Shown here: piece by piece, positions 8,875 to 17,673 of the stretch | Numbering within the stretch: the stretch's first letter is position 1 | How the letters are laid out: the number at the start of each line of letters is the position of its first letter | Origin: Paraburkholderia nodosa DSM 21604 | Lineage (GTDB): Bacteria; Pseudomonadota; Gammaproteobacteria; Burkholderiales; Burkholderiaceae | Assembly (NCBI RefSeq): GCF_000519185.1 | Contig: NZ_JAFA01000006.1 | Span: 168,454-232,453, forward strand | Reading direction: 5' to 3' | Length of the DNA: 64,000 nt | The notes under the pieces: generated by a model | Told to the model about the DNA's origin: nothing | Databases searched by the model: none | Seen by the model: only the letters and a program-made list of their open reading frames with translations | Translations under genes and position numbers: made by a program

Positions 8875-11310
8875 CTAAGCCGTTTCGCCTGGGCCGTGCG
8901 CCGCGCGCGCCGCCGGCCAGCGCCAGTTGCGGATTTCGGGCATGTCGTCGCCGTACTCGTCCACGTAGCGGCGGTGCGCGGCCAGCTTGTCGTGCAGTGT
9001 CTGGCGCAGGTGCGCTGCGCGCTGCGCGAGTCCGTCCACGCGGTCGATCACGGCTTCGCACAGGTGGTAGCGATCGAGCCGGTTGAGCACCGTCATGTCG
9101 AACGGCGTGGTTGTCGTGCCTTCCTCGATGAAGCCGTGCACGTGAATGTTCGCGTGATTGGCGCGCCGGTACGTGAGCCGGTGGATCAGCGAAGGATAGC
9201 TGTGGTGCGCGAAGATGACGGGCTTGTCGGTCGTGAAGAGCGCGTTGAAGTCGGCGTCCGGCAGGCCATGCGGATGGCGGTCGGCGGGTTCGAGCGTCAT
9301 CAGGTCCACCACGTTCACCACGCGGATCTTCAGGTCGGGCAGGCAGGTGCGCAGCAGGTCCACGGCGGCTAGCGTCTCCATGGTCGGGACGTCGCCGGCA
9401 CAGGCCATGACCACGTCGGGCTCGCCGCCATCATCGTTGCTCGCCCATTGCCAGATGCCGATGCCGTCCGCGCAGTGGCGAATGGCGGCGTCCATGTCGA
9501 GCCATTGCGCCTGCGGCTGCTTGCCCGCCACGATGATGTTGATGCGGTTCCAGGTGCGCAGCACGTGGTCGGTCACGGCGAGCAGCGTATTGGCGTCGGG
9601 CGGCAGATACACGCGCACGGTGTCCGACTTCTTGTTCACCGCATAGTCGATGAAGCCCGGGTCCTGATGGCTGAAGCCGTTATGGTCCTGGCGCCATACG
9701 TGCGAGGTGAGCAGATAGTTGAGCGACGGCAGCGGCCGCCGCCACGGAATCTCGCGGATCACCTTCAGCCACTTCGCGTGCTGGTTGAACATCGAGTCGA
9801 TGATGTGGATGAACGCCTCGTAGCACGACATGAAGCCGTGGCGGCCCGTGAGCAGATAGCCTTCCAGCCAGCCCTGGCAGGTGTGCTCGGAGAGGATCTC
9901 CATCACGCGGCCGTTGGTCGCGAGCTGGACGTCGTCGGGCGTGACCTCGGCGAGCCAGGTGCGCGACGTCACGTCGAATACGTCGCTCCAGCGGTTCGAC
10001 GCAGTCTCGTCGGGCCCGAAGATGCGGAAGTTGCGTGTGGCGTCGTTTACGCGCATCACTTCGCGCAGGAACGCGCCCATCACGCGCGTGGCTTCGGCGT
10101 CCACCTGGCCGGGCGCGGGCACATCCACGGCGTGGTGCTCGAAGGGCGGCACGCGCAGTTCGCGCACGCGGCCGCCGCCGTTCGAACGCGGGTTCGCGCT
10201 CATGCGCTTTTCGCCTTGCGGCGCGAGCGCGGCGATGTCGGGCACGAGGCGGCCTTGCGCGTCAAAGAGTTCCTCGGGCTTGTAGCTGCGCATCCAGCTT
10301 TCCAGCAGCGCGAGATGCCCCGGCTTCGAAATGTTGGCGAGCGGCACCTGGTGCGAGCGCCACGAGCCTTCGGTCTTCTGGCCATCCACGCTCTTCGGGC
10401 CCGTCCAGCCCTTGGGCGTGCGCATGACGATCATCGGCCAGCGCGGGCGCACGTAGCCGGGCGGCAGGTTGCCGTGTTCGTCCGCGAGTTCGCGCGCAGT
10501 TTTCTGGATGCGCGCGATGTCGTCGAACGCCGTGTCGAACGCGGTGGCCATCAGGCGATGCGCGACGTCGGGCTCCTCGGCTTCCACGAAGATCGGCTCG
10601 TGGCCATAGCCCTTCATGAGCGAGGCGAGTTCGTCGTCGCCTATGCGCGCGAGCACGGTCGGCCCCGCGATCTTGTAGCCGTTCAGATGGAGGATGGGCA
10701 GCACCGCGCCGTCGGTGGCGGGGTTGAGGAACTTGTTCGAGTGCCAGGCGGTGGCGAGTGGCCCCGTTTCGGCTTCGCCGTCGCCCACCACGCAGGCGAC
10801 GACCAGATCCGGGTTGTCGAACACCGCGCCGTAGGCGTGCGAGAGCGCGTAGCCGAGTTCGCCGCCTTCGTGGATCGACCCCGGTGTTTGCGGCGCGACG
10901 TGGCTCGGAATGCCGCCCGGAAAACTGAACTGCTTGAAGAGCACGGCCATGCCCTCGACGTCCAGCGGCACGTTCGGCCAAGTCTCGCTGTAGGTGCCTT
11001 CGAGCCAGGTGTTCGCGACGACGGCGGGGCCGCCGTGGCCCGGCCCCGCGAGAAACAGCACGTCGAGATCGCGCGCGTTGATGATGCGGTTCAGGTGCGT
11101 GTAGAGGAAGTTCAGGCCCGGCGTGGTGCCCCAGTGGCCGAGCAGGCGCGGCTTCACGTGCGCGAGTTGCAGCGGCTCGCGCAACAGTGGATTGGCAAGC
11201 AGATAGATCTGGCCGACCGAGAGATAGTTGGCGGCGCGCCACCAGGCGTCCATGCGGCGCAGCAGGTCGTCGGACAGCGGCGGGTAGGCAGGGGTGTCGG
11301 TGGCGTTCAT
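8875..11310 (-). CDS. xfp: Phosphoketolase (xylulose-5-P/fructose-6-P)
   Basis: An 811-residue thiamine-diphosphate enzyme that splits xylulose-5-phosphate (or fructose-6-phosphate) with phosphate to acetyl-phosphate and an aldose phosphate. Family landmarks: [68 protein letters not shown], the TPP-binding [21 protein letters not shown], and [17 protein letters not shown]. The start at 11310 has a GGAG ribosome site and matches family length; the frame is open further upstream. It is divergent from an alcohol dehydrogenase and begins a stress/redox block, hinting at acetyl-phosphate production under energy limitation. Confidence 0.95.
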   Translation of the reverse strand: MNATDTPAYPPLSDDLLRRMDAWWRAANYLSVGQIYLLANPLLREPLQLAHVKPRLLGHWGTTPGLNFLYTHLNRIINARDLDVLFLAGPGHGGPAVVANTWLEGTYSETWPNVPLDVEGMAVLFKQFSFPGGIPSHVAPQTPGSIHEGGELGYALSHAYGAVFDNPDLVVACVVGDGEAETGPLATAWHSNKFLNPATDGAVLPILHLNGYKIAGPTVLARIGDDELASLMKGYGHEPIFVEAEEPDVAHRLMATAFDTAFDDIARIQKTARELADEHGNLPPGYVRPRWPMIVMRTPKGWTGPKSVDGQKTEGSWRSHQVPLANISKPGHLALLESWMRSYKPEELFDAQGRLVPDIAALAPQGEKRMSANPRSNGGGRVRELRVPPFEHHAVDVPAPGQVDAEATRVMGAFLREVMRVNDATRNFRIFGPDETASNRWSDVFDVTSRTWLAEVTPDDVQLATNGRVMEILSEHTCQGWLEGYLLTGRHGFMSCYEAFIHIIDSMFNQHAKWLKVIREIPWRRPLPSLNYLLTSHVWRQDHNGFSHQDPGFIDYAVNKKSDTVRVYLPPDANTLLAVTDHVLRTWNRINIIVAGKQPQAQWLDMDAAIRHCADGIGIWQWASNDDGGEPDVVMACAGDVPTMETLAAVDLLRTCLPDLKIRVVNVVDLMTLEPADRHPHGLPDADFNALFTTDKPVIFAHHSYPSLIHRLTYRRANHANIHVHGFIEEGTTTTPFDMTVLNRLDRYHLCEAVIDRVDGLAQRAAHLRQTLHDKLAAHRRYVDEYGDDMPEIRNWRWPAARAAHGPGETA

Positions 11311-11640
11311 GCGGGACTCCGGTTGCGCGGCGGCGGAAGGCGGACCGAGGCGGACTGCGTGCGCGGCGCGGCGGCGCGCGTGGCGCGAGCCAGCGGCCCG
11401 CACGGCGGACGGACTCCGCGCGCGAGGCCGGGCGGCGGCCCTCGTGGTCCTGTGGGATTCGTCTTATGGTGCCACGATCGCGCGGCGCGCCACGCGTGGA
11501 TGTCCTGTGGCGGCGAGTCGCATCGGGCGTGTAGCTGCGGCGCAGCGCGCAATGCACGACAGCGCGCGGCCCGATTGCATAACATGGTTTTATGGTGATC
11601 GATGCGGCGCGTCTGCCGCGATCTGGCGAGGAGGATGGCG
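11311..11640. other. Divergent phosphoketolase/alcohol dehydrogenase promoter region
   Basis: A 330-base gap without a credible gene. The octamer TTATGGTG occurs twice in the same orientation (11464-11471 and 11590-11597). No FNR/ANR box (TTGAT-N4-ATCAA) was seen by eye, although the gene content would make one unsurprising. Confidence 0.4.
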
Positions 11641-12627
11641 ATGCGGGCAATGCTGTTCGACGGCGAGAATCAGCGGTTGCGCGAAGCCGATCTACCCGAC
11701 CCGGCGCCGGGCGCGGGCGAACTGCTGATCGATGTGCGCGCGTGCGGCGTGTGCCGCACTGACCTGCACGTCGTGGACGGCGATCTCGCACACCCGAAAA
11801 GGCCCGTCATTCCCGGCCACGAGATCGTCGGCACGGTCGCGGCGTTCGGGGCAGGCGTGACGGGGTTCGCGCCCGGCGACCGCGTGGGCGTGCCGTGGCT
11901 CGGCCACACCTGCGGCCATTGCCGTTTCTGCGCCGACGGGCGCGAGAACCTCTGCGACGCGCCCGGCTTCACCGGCTACACGATCGACGGTGGCTATGCG
12001 ACGCGCACCGTCGCCGACGCCCGCTATTGCTTCCATCTGCCGCGCCAGTACAGCGACGTCGAGGCCGCGCCGCTCCTCTGTGCGGGACTCATCGGCTATC
12101 GCTCGCTCGCGATGGCGGGCGATGCACGGCGCATCGGCATCTACGGCTTCGGCGCGGCCGCGCATATCGTCGCGCAGGTTGCTCGCCACCAGGGACGCAC
12201 CGTCTATGCGTTCACGCGTCCGGGCGATGCCGCGGCGCAGCAGTTCGCGCGGCGCCTCGGTGCAACGTGGGCCGGCGGCAGCGACGAGCGCGCGCCCGAG
12301 GAGTTCGACGCGGCGCTGCTGTTCGCGCCGGTCGGCGCACTCGTGCCCGCCGCGCTGCGGGCGCTGACGAAGGGCGGCACGGTCGTGTGCGGCGGCATTC
12401 ACATGAGCGACATTCCCTCGTTTCCTTACGCCTGGCTGTGGGAAGAGCGGCGCATCGTCTCGGTGGCGAATCTCACGCGCGAGGACGGTGCGACCTTCAT
12501 GGCGATCGCCGCGCGGCACAAGCTCGAAATCGAGACCACGCCGTACCCGCTCGCGCGCGCGAACGAGGCGCTGGCCGATTTGCGCGAGGGACGGCTTACG
12601 GGCGCGGCGGTGTTGACGATGCGCTGA
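11641..12627 (+). CDS. Zinc-dependent alcohol dehydrogenase
   Basis: A 328-residue MDR-family alcohol dehydrogenase. It has the catalytic zinc site (ACGVCRTDLHVVDGD, then GHEIVG), the structural zinc cysteines (CGHCRFCADGRENLC), and a Rossmann segment around IYGFGAAAHIVAQVA, where the usual GxGxxG is a variant GFGAAAH. The start follows a strong GAGGAGG ribosome site; the ATG at 11635 would be too close. It probably oxidises or reduces a short-chain alcohol/aldehyde with NAD(P). Its place beside phosphoketolase suggests a role in fermentative redox balance (inference). Confidence 0.9.
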   Translation: MRAMLFDGENQRLREADLPDPAPGAGELLIDVRACGVCRTDLHVVDGDLAHPKRPVIPGHEIVGTVAAFGAGVTGFAPGDRVGVPWLGHTCGHCRFCADGRENLCDAPGFTGYTIDGGYATRTVADARYCFHLPRQYSDVEAAPLLCAGLIGYRSLAMAGDARRIGIYGFGAAAHIVAQVARHQGRTVYAFTRPGDAAAQQFARRLGATWAGGSDERAPEEFDAALLFAPVGALVPAALRALTKGGTVVCGGIHMSDIPSFPYAWLWEERRIVSVANLTREDGATFMAIAARHKLEIETTPYPLARANEALADLREGRLTGAAVLTMR

Positions 12628-12780
12628 GCGGGTCAAGTGGATCACGAGGCTGACGCAGTAGAGACAACGGGTCGCACTGGCCGGGGCGCGCATCCGTACC
12701 CAAATGCGCTACAACGATTTTATCTAGATGGCGCGCGGCGAGCATGCCGCGCAACATGGGCAAGGCCCGGGAGGTCCACG

Positions 12781-13242
12781 ATGTACAAGCAGATTCTGGT
12801 AGCGGTCGATGGTAGCCGCAGCGGCCGGCGCGCGCTCGAGGAGGCCGTGAAGATCGCGAAGGCGACGGGCGGGGCCGTTCAGGCGCTATGTGTCGTGCGG
12901 CATCCGGCGCGGCTCGTGGACGTGAGTTCCGGCTTCGCCGAGGAACAGGCGCGCCACTCGGCGGAAAACGACGCGGCAACGGCGGCGCTCGAAGAAGCAA
13001 AACTGGTGTTCGCCCAGGCTCAGGTGCCGGGCTCCACGCGCGCAGCCGATGCGAGCGGCGAGGAGATCGCCGCGGTGATCTCGCGCATCGCCGCCGAGGA
13101 CGGCGCGGACCTCGTCGTGATGGGCACGCGCGGCTTGTCGGGCATGAAGCGCCTGTTGCTCGGCAGCGTGGCCGAATCGTTCCTGCGCATGGCGGACCGG
13201 CCGGTGATGCTGGTGCGCGACGAAGAGGCGCCGGCCGCCTGA
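12781..13242 (+). CDS. Universal stress protein (UspA family)
   Basis: A 153-residue single UspA domain: it begins MYKQILVAVDGSRSGRRAL and ends with the ATP-binding signature GTRGLSGMKRLLLGSVAESFLRMADRPVMLV (G-x2-G-x9-GS). ATP-binding Usp proteins are induced by starvation, oxygen limitation and stress. A ribosome site (GGGAGG) precedes the ATG. It sits between the alcohol dehydrogenase and phasin genes in the stress block. Confidence 0.93.
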   Translation: MYKQILVAVDGSRSGRRALEEAVKIAKATGGAVQALCVVRHPARLVDVSSGFAEEQARHSAENDAATAALEEAKLVFAQAQVPGSTRAADASGEEIAAVISRIAAEDGADLVVMGTRGLSGMKRLLLGSVAESFLRMADRPVMLVRDEEAPAA

Positions 13243-13630
13243 CTGGGGCGCCCGGTTCCACCGGCCGGTTCGCGGCGAGGGCGCGATCGGCCGGGCAGCG
13301 TTTCCGCCCTTACAATCCGTCGCGAAATACCCGCATTAGCAAGCCTGGTTTTGACTCGCTGCGCATCAACTATCTCGAAATGAGACGTCGCTCAAGCGAC
13401 AAATCGCCCATTCGTCGCGCGGGAGCCCGTCTTACTGCCTATGATGTTGGCTTGAGCCGGCTGTCTTGCGAACACACGGCACTCCGAAGCATCCCGTTCC
13501 CCATCGTCGCGCGTGAAGCGCTTTCATTTCGCTCGCCGCAGCCCGCGTCCCGTCGCGGTCCACCGCGGTCCCTTGGCAGCAAACGCATCCGGCCGCGCCG
13601 GGCGAAAGCTACATAAGGAGGAGATTGACC
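13243..13630. other. Intergenic region upstream of the phasin gene
   Basis: A 388-base gap. It contains a TTGACT hexamer at 13351 in a locally AT-richer stretch, but no well-spaced -10 box; ends in a strong AAGGAGGAG ribosome site for the phasin gene. No ORF or RNA gene could be supported. Confidence 0.35.
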
Positions 13631-14182
13631 ATGGCAACCGCTTCCCATCCCTCATTCGACGCCGCCTCGCTCGGCAACGCGATGGGCGCCTCATTCGACA
13701 CGTACCGTGCCAACACGTCGGCCGCGCTGCGCTTGCTCGTCGGGCAGCAGCAATGGCGCGAGCAGTTGTTGAAGCTGGAGCAGCGCCGCATCGCGCGCGA
13801 CCGCGAGGCGGTCGAAGGCCTGCTCGAATCGTTGCGCACCGCGCGCGACTGGACCGATTTCGCGGTCGCCACGCAATCGGTCTGGCGCGACTATCTCGGC
13901 GCGAGCACCACGCTCTGGCAAGAGGGCGTCGCGGCGGCGATGCAGGGCGCGAGCACGTGGTCCGACAGTGCGCGCGACTTCACGCAGCAGTGGCAGGAGG
14001 CCTGCGCGGGCGCGCAAGCCAGCGCGTCCAGGGTGCCGGGTGCACTGCCGATGCGCGAGTGGATGAACGCCTTCGAGCGTGCGATGAGCAGCGCCGCCAA
14101 TGGCGCCGCGCAGCCGGGCAAGCCGGCGGGCGCGGGCCGTGCGCAGGGCGCGAGCGCGGGCGGAGGCCAGCATGGCCACTAA
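13631..14182 (+). CDS. Phasin-like polyhydroxyalkanoate granule protein
   Basis: A 183-residue helical, Ala-rich protein with the phasin pattern: FDTYRANTSAALRLLVGQQQWREQLLKLEQRRIARDREAVEGLLE and repeated aromatic/hydrophobic heptads, then a Gly/Ala/Gln-rich disordered tail. Phasins coat PHA granules. AAGGAGGAG lies 7 bases before the ATG. The stop overlaps the start of an acetoacetyl-CoA reductase gene by 11 bases, so the two are translationally coupled, which supports a PHA role. Confidence 0.8.
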   Translation: MATASHPSFDAASLGNAMGASFDTYRANTSAALRLLVGQQQWREQLLKLEQRRIARDREAVEGLLESLRTARDWTDFAVATQSVWRDYLGASTTLWQEGVAAAMQGASTWSDSARDFTQQWQEACAGAQASASRVPGALPMREWMNAFERAMSSAANGAAQPGKPAGAGRAQGASAGGGQHGH

Positions 14183-14918
14183 GCGCGTTGCTTTCGTCAC
14201 GGGCGGCATGGGCGGACTCGGCGAGGCGATCAGCCGGCGCCTGCACGACGCGGGGATGACCGTCGCCGTCTCGTGCTCGGCGGCGAACACGCGCGCCGAT
14301 GCCTGGCTTGCCGCCGAACGCGCGGCGGGCCGCGACTTCGGTTGCCACCAGATGAACGTCGCCGACTGCGAGGCCTGCGAGCGCGCGGCGCAGCAAGCGC
14401 TCGACAATCTCGGCCAGGTGGACGTGCTCATCAACAACGCGGGCATTACGTGCGACCGCAGCTTCGTGAAGATGTCGAAAGGCGACTGGGACTCCGTGCT
14501 GCGCACCGATCTCGACGCGCTCTTCAACGTGACGAAGCCGTTCTTGCCCGGCATGATCGCGCGCGGCTTCGGGCGCATCATCAATATCGGCTCGGTCAAC
14601 GGCTCGCGCGGCGCTTTCGGCCAGACCAACTATTCGGCGGCCAAAGCGGGCATGCATGGCTTTACGAAGGCGCTCGCACTGGAAGTGGCGAAGAAAGGCG
14701 TGACGGTGAACACCGTGTCGCCGGGCTATCTCGCCACGCAAATGGTGGAAGCCGTGCCGAAAGACGTGCTGGACACGCGCATCCTCCCGCAGATTCCGGT
14801 CGGCCGTCTCGGCCAGCCGAACGAGGTCGCGGCATTGGTGGCGTTCCTCTGCTCGGACGACGCGGCGTTCATCACCGGCGCCGATATCGCGATCAACGGC
14901 GGCATGCACATGCAATGA
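14172..14918 (+). CDS. phaB: Acetoacetyl-CoA reductase (PhaB type)
   Basis: A 248-residue short-chain dehydrogenase: TGGMGGLGEAISRRL nucleotide site, NNAGITCDRSFVKMSKGDW, the YxxxK catalytic pair in NYSAAKAGMHGFTK, and VNTVSPGYLATQMVEAVP. These match NADPH-dependent acetoacetyl-CoA reductases, which make (R)-3-hydroxybutyryl-CoA for PHB. The start overlaps the phasin gene end. A PHA synthase is not nearby, so this is probably a second, stress-linked copy. Confidence 0.9.
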   Translation: MATKRVAFVTGGMGGLGEAISRRLHDAGMTVAVSCSAANTRADAWLAAERAAGRDFGCHQMNVADCEACERAAQQALDNLGQVDVLINNAGITCDRSFVKMSKGDWDSVLRTDLDALFNVTKPFLPGMIARGFGRIINIGSVNGSRGAFGQTNYSAAKAGMHGFTKALALEVAKKGVTVNTVSPGYLATQMVEAVPKDVLDTRILPQIPVGRLGQPNEVAALVAFLCSDDAAFITGADIAINGGMHMQ

Positions 14919-14965
14919 CGCGCCGCGCTGCGATGCAAAAATTTCGCGTGCGGCAAAAAAAGGGT

Positions 14966-14993
14966 CTTGCAAACGCGCAAGGCGCCTTCATGT
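14966..14993 (+). promoter_or_regulatory. Candidate heat-shock (RpoH) promoter of hsp20
   Basis: CTTGCAA (14966-14972) and CTTCATGT (14986-14993) are 13 bases apart, close to the sigma-32 pattern CTTGAAA-N13-CCCCATNT with one and two mismatches. It would give a leader of roughly 170 bases before hsp20. Plausible by sequence and context only. Confidence 0.4.
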
Positions 14994-15170
14994 TGGAACG
15001 GTAAGCGGCAGCGACCGCGCCGCGCGAGCGGCGCGCTTCGGTGCAGGCGATTCTCCATCGTTGGCCGCAGAGGCGTCATGCATCTGCGCCAACTAACGGG
15101 GAAATTCAGGAATCCGATGCAACATCGTCGTTGCGTCGACACGAAAATCGTTCGGCCTATGGAGGCATCA

Positions 15171-15602
15171 ATGAGCACTATCTCGCGTTACGATCCGTTT
15201 TCGATGGAAGGTGTGCCCGATCTGTTTCACGGCCTGTTCCGGCCGTTGCGTGCTACGAGCGGCGTGGAGGGGCAGGGGGCCAGTATCCGGATCGACGTGA
15301 CGGAAGACGAGGCCGGCTTCACGGTGAAGGCCGAAATGCCCGGCGTCGAGCGCAAAGACATCGACGTGAAAATCGATGGCAATCTCGTTTCGATTGCCGC
15401 GAAAGTCGAGCGCGGCAGCGAACTGAAGGAAGGCGAGCGCGTCGTGCGTCGCGAGCGTTATGCGGGCAGCGTGAGCCGCGCGTTCACGCTCGCCGCGGAA
15501 ATCGACGATGAAAAGGCGAGCGCGCAATACAAGGATGGCGTGCTGACGCTGACGCTACCGAAGCGGGCCGCAAGCGCCAGTAAGCGCCTCGAAATCAACT
15601 AA
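15171..15602 (+). CDS. Hsp20/alpha-crystallin small heat-shock protein
   Basis: A 143-residue small heat-shock protein. The alpha-crystallin domain spans about residues 40-135: IRIDVTEDEAGFTVKAEMPGVERKDIDVKID, then ERYAGSVSRAFTLAAEIDDEKASAQYKDGVLTLTLPK, with the GVLTLTLPK signature. It is an ATP-independent holdase that binds unfolding proteins. Ribosome site TGGAGG precedes the ATG. It closes the stress block and is followed by a strong terminator hairpin. Confidence 0.95.
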   Translation: MSTISRYDPFSMEGVPDLFHGLFRPLRATSGVEGQGASIRIDVTEDEAGFTVKAEMPGVERKDIDVKIDGNLVSIAAKVERGSELKEGERVVRRERYAGSVSRAFTLAAEIDDEKASAQYKDGVLTLTLPKRAASASKRLEIN

Positions 15603-15623
15603 GGCGGAAAAGGCGTCGAGCGG

Positions 15624-15668
15624 GCGGCGCGCAGACTGCATATCGTGCAGCTGCGCGCCGCTTTCTTG
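15624..15668 (+). terminator. Intrinsic terminator after hsp20
   Basis: An 11-bp GC-rich stem (GCGGCGCGCAG at 15624-15634 with CTGCGCGCCGC at 15651-15661) followed by TTTCTTG. Its position 22 bases after the hsp20 stop fits a rho-independent terminator. Confidence 0.7.
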
Positions 15669-15838
15669 CTTCAGACACCGACGCGTAACACAGCGAAACA
15701 CGACTGTAGCGAAACTGTACGATTGACTCGCTATGCTGGGGAGACTCAAGCCCACGGCCGTCCGGTCGATTGCTTTTCGGGCATGTGGCTGGAATCGGCG
15801 CTTACGCCTTGACTCCGGCCAACAACTGGAGAGACCCG

Positions 15839-16051
15839 ATGCTCAGCCACCACGAACTAGCGACCTTGCTGCTGATCCGTGATGCGGACGCGCCGATTCA
15901 GACGCTCGATTCCGATTTCCTGGCGCTTCAGCACTACCGTCTTGTCGAAATGGACGAGGCGGGCGGCGACCCCACGCTGCGCCTCACCACCCGAGGTCGC
16001 GAACTGCTGCGGCGTCTCACACACGACGAGGGTGGCGAGCCCACTATTTGA
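15839..16051 (+). CDS. Small conserved-looking protein, winged-helix-like
   Basis: A 70-residue ORF beginning MLSHHELATLLLIRDADAPIQTLD and ending LTTRGRELLRRLTHDEGGEP. The segment LQHYRLVEMDE...LRLTTRGRELLRRL resembles the wing and last helix of small winged-helix proteins. A ribosome-like GGAGAG lies 6 bases upstream. Codon usage is like that of its neighbours. The resemblance is weak and no function is assigned. Confidence 0.6.
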   Translation: MLSHHELATLLLIRDADAPIQTLDSDFLALQHYRLVEMDEAGGDPTLRLTTRGRELLRRLTHDEGGEPTI

Positions 16052-16210
16052 GCGGCCGCCGCGACCCGGTCTTGCGCAGGAAGGCGTGTCAAGAGCGTTT
16101 CATCGAGCGCTACGCCCGTTACATCCGTGTAATACGCCGCGGAACACTCTGCGATACAGTGCTGGCTTTTGATTCCTACCCACGCTGTTTTCACACGCAA
16201 GAGCCGAGTC

Positions 16211-16372
16211 ATGAACGCCGTTATCAAGCCCGCTGTCCGCCTGTTCGCCCTGATTTCCTGCGCCGCACTTTTCGCGCCGCTCGCTGCTGTCGCCGCACCG
16301 TATCACCACGAGGTGTGCCACATCGAGCACGTTCACCATCACGCTGAGCGCGTCTGCCATCACGTGCACTGA
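16211..16372 (+). CDS. HHHH-type secreted mini-protein
   Basis: A 53-residue ORF: a signal peptide (MNAVIKPAVRLFALISCAALFAPLAAVAA) followed by a 24-residue mature peptide rich in His and Cys (YHHEVCHIEHVHHHAERVC, ending HHVH). Similar tiny His-rich proteins are annotated in Burkholderiaceae. The His/Cys spacing could bind metal in the periplasm (inference). A near-perfect terminator follows directly, which supports a real monocistronic gene. Confidence 0.75.
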   Translation: MNAVIKPAVRLFALISCAALFAPLAAVAAPYHHEVCHIEHVHHHAERVCHHVH

Positions 16373-16403
16373 GATTGCGCCGATTGCGAAGCTGACTGCA
16401 GGG

Positions 16404-16436
16404 AAACGCCGCACTTTTTGTGCGGCGTTTCTTTTG
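16404..16436 (+). terminator. Intrinsic terminator after the HHHH mini-gene
   Basis: Perfect 10-bp stem AAACGCCGCA / TGCGGCGTTT with a 7-base loop, followed by CTTTTG. Classic rho-independent terminator about 30 bases after the stop codon. Confidence 0.88.
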
Positions 16437-16614
16437 CTATCGAGTAATTAGGATAGCGAAATAAGTATCAGAAGTTTGTGCTGCGTCATATCGTAATTAA
16501 TTGAAAGAGTGGGTTTACACAAAAAATGTCGCGGCACGGTATGCTCCGCGTTCCGTTGCATACATTTTCCTTGCAGCGAGTCACGTCATCCCAACCGCAA
16601 GGCCAACGCACGCA

Positions 16615-17604
16615 ATGAAAAACATCACGTCGCTAGCCGCAGCCGGTGTTGTCGGCAGCGCGCTCGCCATGGCTTCGGGGTCGGTTTGCGCGCAGGAATT
16701 CACGCTCTACACGGGGCCGCTCAAAAGCGGCGCCGACCATACCTATTCGTGGCAAATGGATTACACGGAGGGTTTCGGCCAGTATTTTGCCGGCAGCATT
16801 GCGTGGTTGAACGAAGGCCATATTCCGGATCATCACCGTGACGGCCAGGCCATCCAGGCGTGGGCGCGTTTGCCGCTCGCGCAGCGCCGCTTCGTGTTCG
16901 CGCTGGGTGTCGGGCCGTATCGCTATTTCGATACCGAGGCCGCGTCACAGGGCCAGGGCTGGTCCGATACACACGGCTGGGGCGTGCTCTACAGTGCGCG
17001 CGCCACGTGGTACTCCACGCATCGCTGGACGGCGAACCTGCAGCTCAACCGCGTGCAGGTGTCGCGTGGGCCATCGACGACATCGCTCATGCTGGGCGTG
17101 GGCTACCAGCTCGACGCGCCCGACACGCCAGGCCCGCGCGATTTCGCGTTGCCGCGCACGCAGAAAGTGACGAACAACGAAATCACGCTGATGGCGGGCG
17201 AGACGATCCTCAACAGCCTCGAGTCGCAGACTTCGGCGGCCGAGGCAATCGAGTACCGGCGCGGCATCAATTCCTTTGTCGACGCTACGGTGGGGTATCT
17301 GCACGAGGGCAATGGCATTTCGGCGCGGCGCGATGGCGCGACCGCACAGCTCTGGCTCACGCGCGCGTTCTTCGACGAACGTCTCACGCTCGGGTTCGGC
17401 GCGGGTCTCTACGCGGCAATCCATCACGGCGAGCATCCCGACGAGCGTGATACCGGCGACGGGATTCTCTCGGGGCTGATCTCCGTCTCGGCTTCCTATC
17501 GCTTGACGCAGCACTGGGCTGCGCGCGTCACGTGGAACCGCGTGGTCACGCGCTATAGCCGCGATACGGACGTGATCCTGGGTGGTATCGGCTACCGGTT
17601 CTGA
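16615..17604 (+). CDS. Outer-membrane beta-barrel protein of unknown role
   Basis: A 329-residue protein with a signal peptide (MKNITSLAAAGVVGSALAMASGSVCAQ) and alternating amphipathic strands, ending in Phe (GGIGYRF), the usual BAM-recognised C-terminus of outer-membrane barrels. Aromatic girdle residues and tight turns recur (YFAGSIAWLNEGH, RATWYSTHRWTANLQLNRV, SASYRLTQHWAARVTWNRV). The family is not recognised. Start chosen at the ATG that gives the signal peptide; the frame is open upstream. Confidence 0.78.
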   Translation: MKNITSLAAAGVVGSALAMASGSVCAQEFTLYTGPLKSGADHTYSWQMDYTEGFGQYFAGSIAWLNEGHIPDHHRDGQAIQAWARLPLAQRRFVFALGVGPYRYFDTEAASQGQGWSDTHGWGVLYSARATWYSTHRWTANLQLNRVQVSRGPSTTSLMLGVGYQLDAPDTPGPRDFALPRTQKVTNNEITLMAGETILNSLESQTSAAEAIEYRRGINSFVDATVGYLHEGNGISARRDGATAQLWLTRAFFDERLTLGFGAGLYAAIHHGEHPDERDTGDGILSGLISVSASYRLTQHWAARVTWNRVVTRYSRDTDVILGGIGYRF

Positions 17605-17622
17605 GCGATGGTGACGTAGCCA

Positions 17623-17660
17623 GCGCGGGCATGCCGTGGTTTGGCATGACTTGCCCGCGC
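17623..17660. terminator. Stem-loop between convergent genes
   Basis: GCGCGGGCA (17623-17631) pairs with TGCCCGCGC (17652-17660), with a further inner TGCC/GGCA pairing. It lies between the outer-membrane protein (+) and the SH3 protein (-). No T-run, so function as a bidirectional terminator is tentative. Confidence 0.45.
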
Positions 17661-17673
17661 GCTCGTCGCGACG

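Noticed and set aside
11311..13630. FNR/ANR boxes expected for a low-oxygen block
   Set aside because: No TTGAT-N4-ATCAA match was found in the intergenic gaps read by eye.
15000..15170. ROSE-type RNA thermometer in the hsp20 leader
   Set aside because: No segment complementary to the TGGAGG ribosome site was found close upstream.
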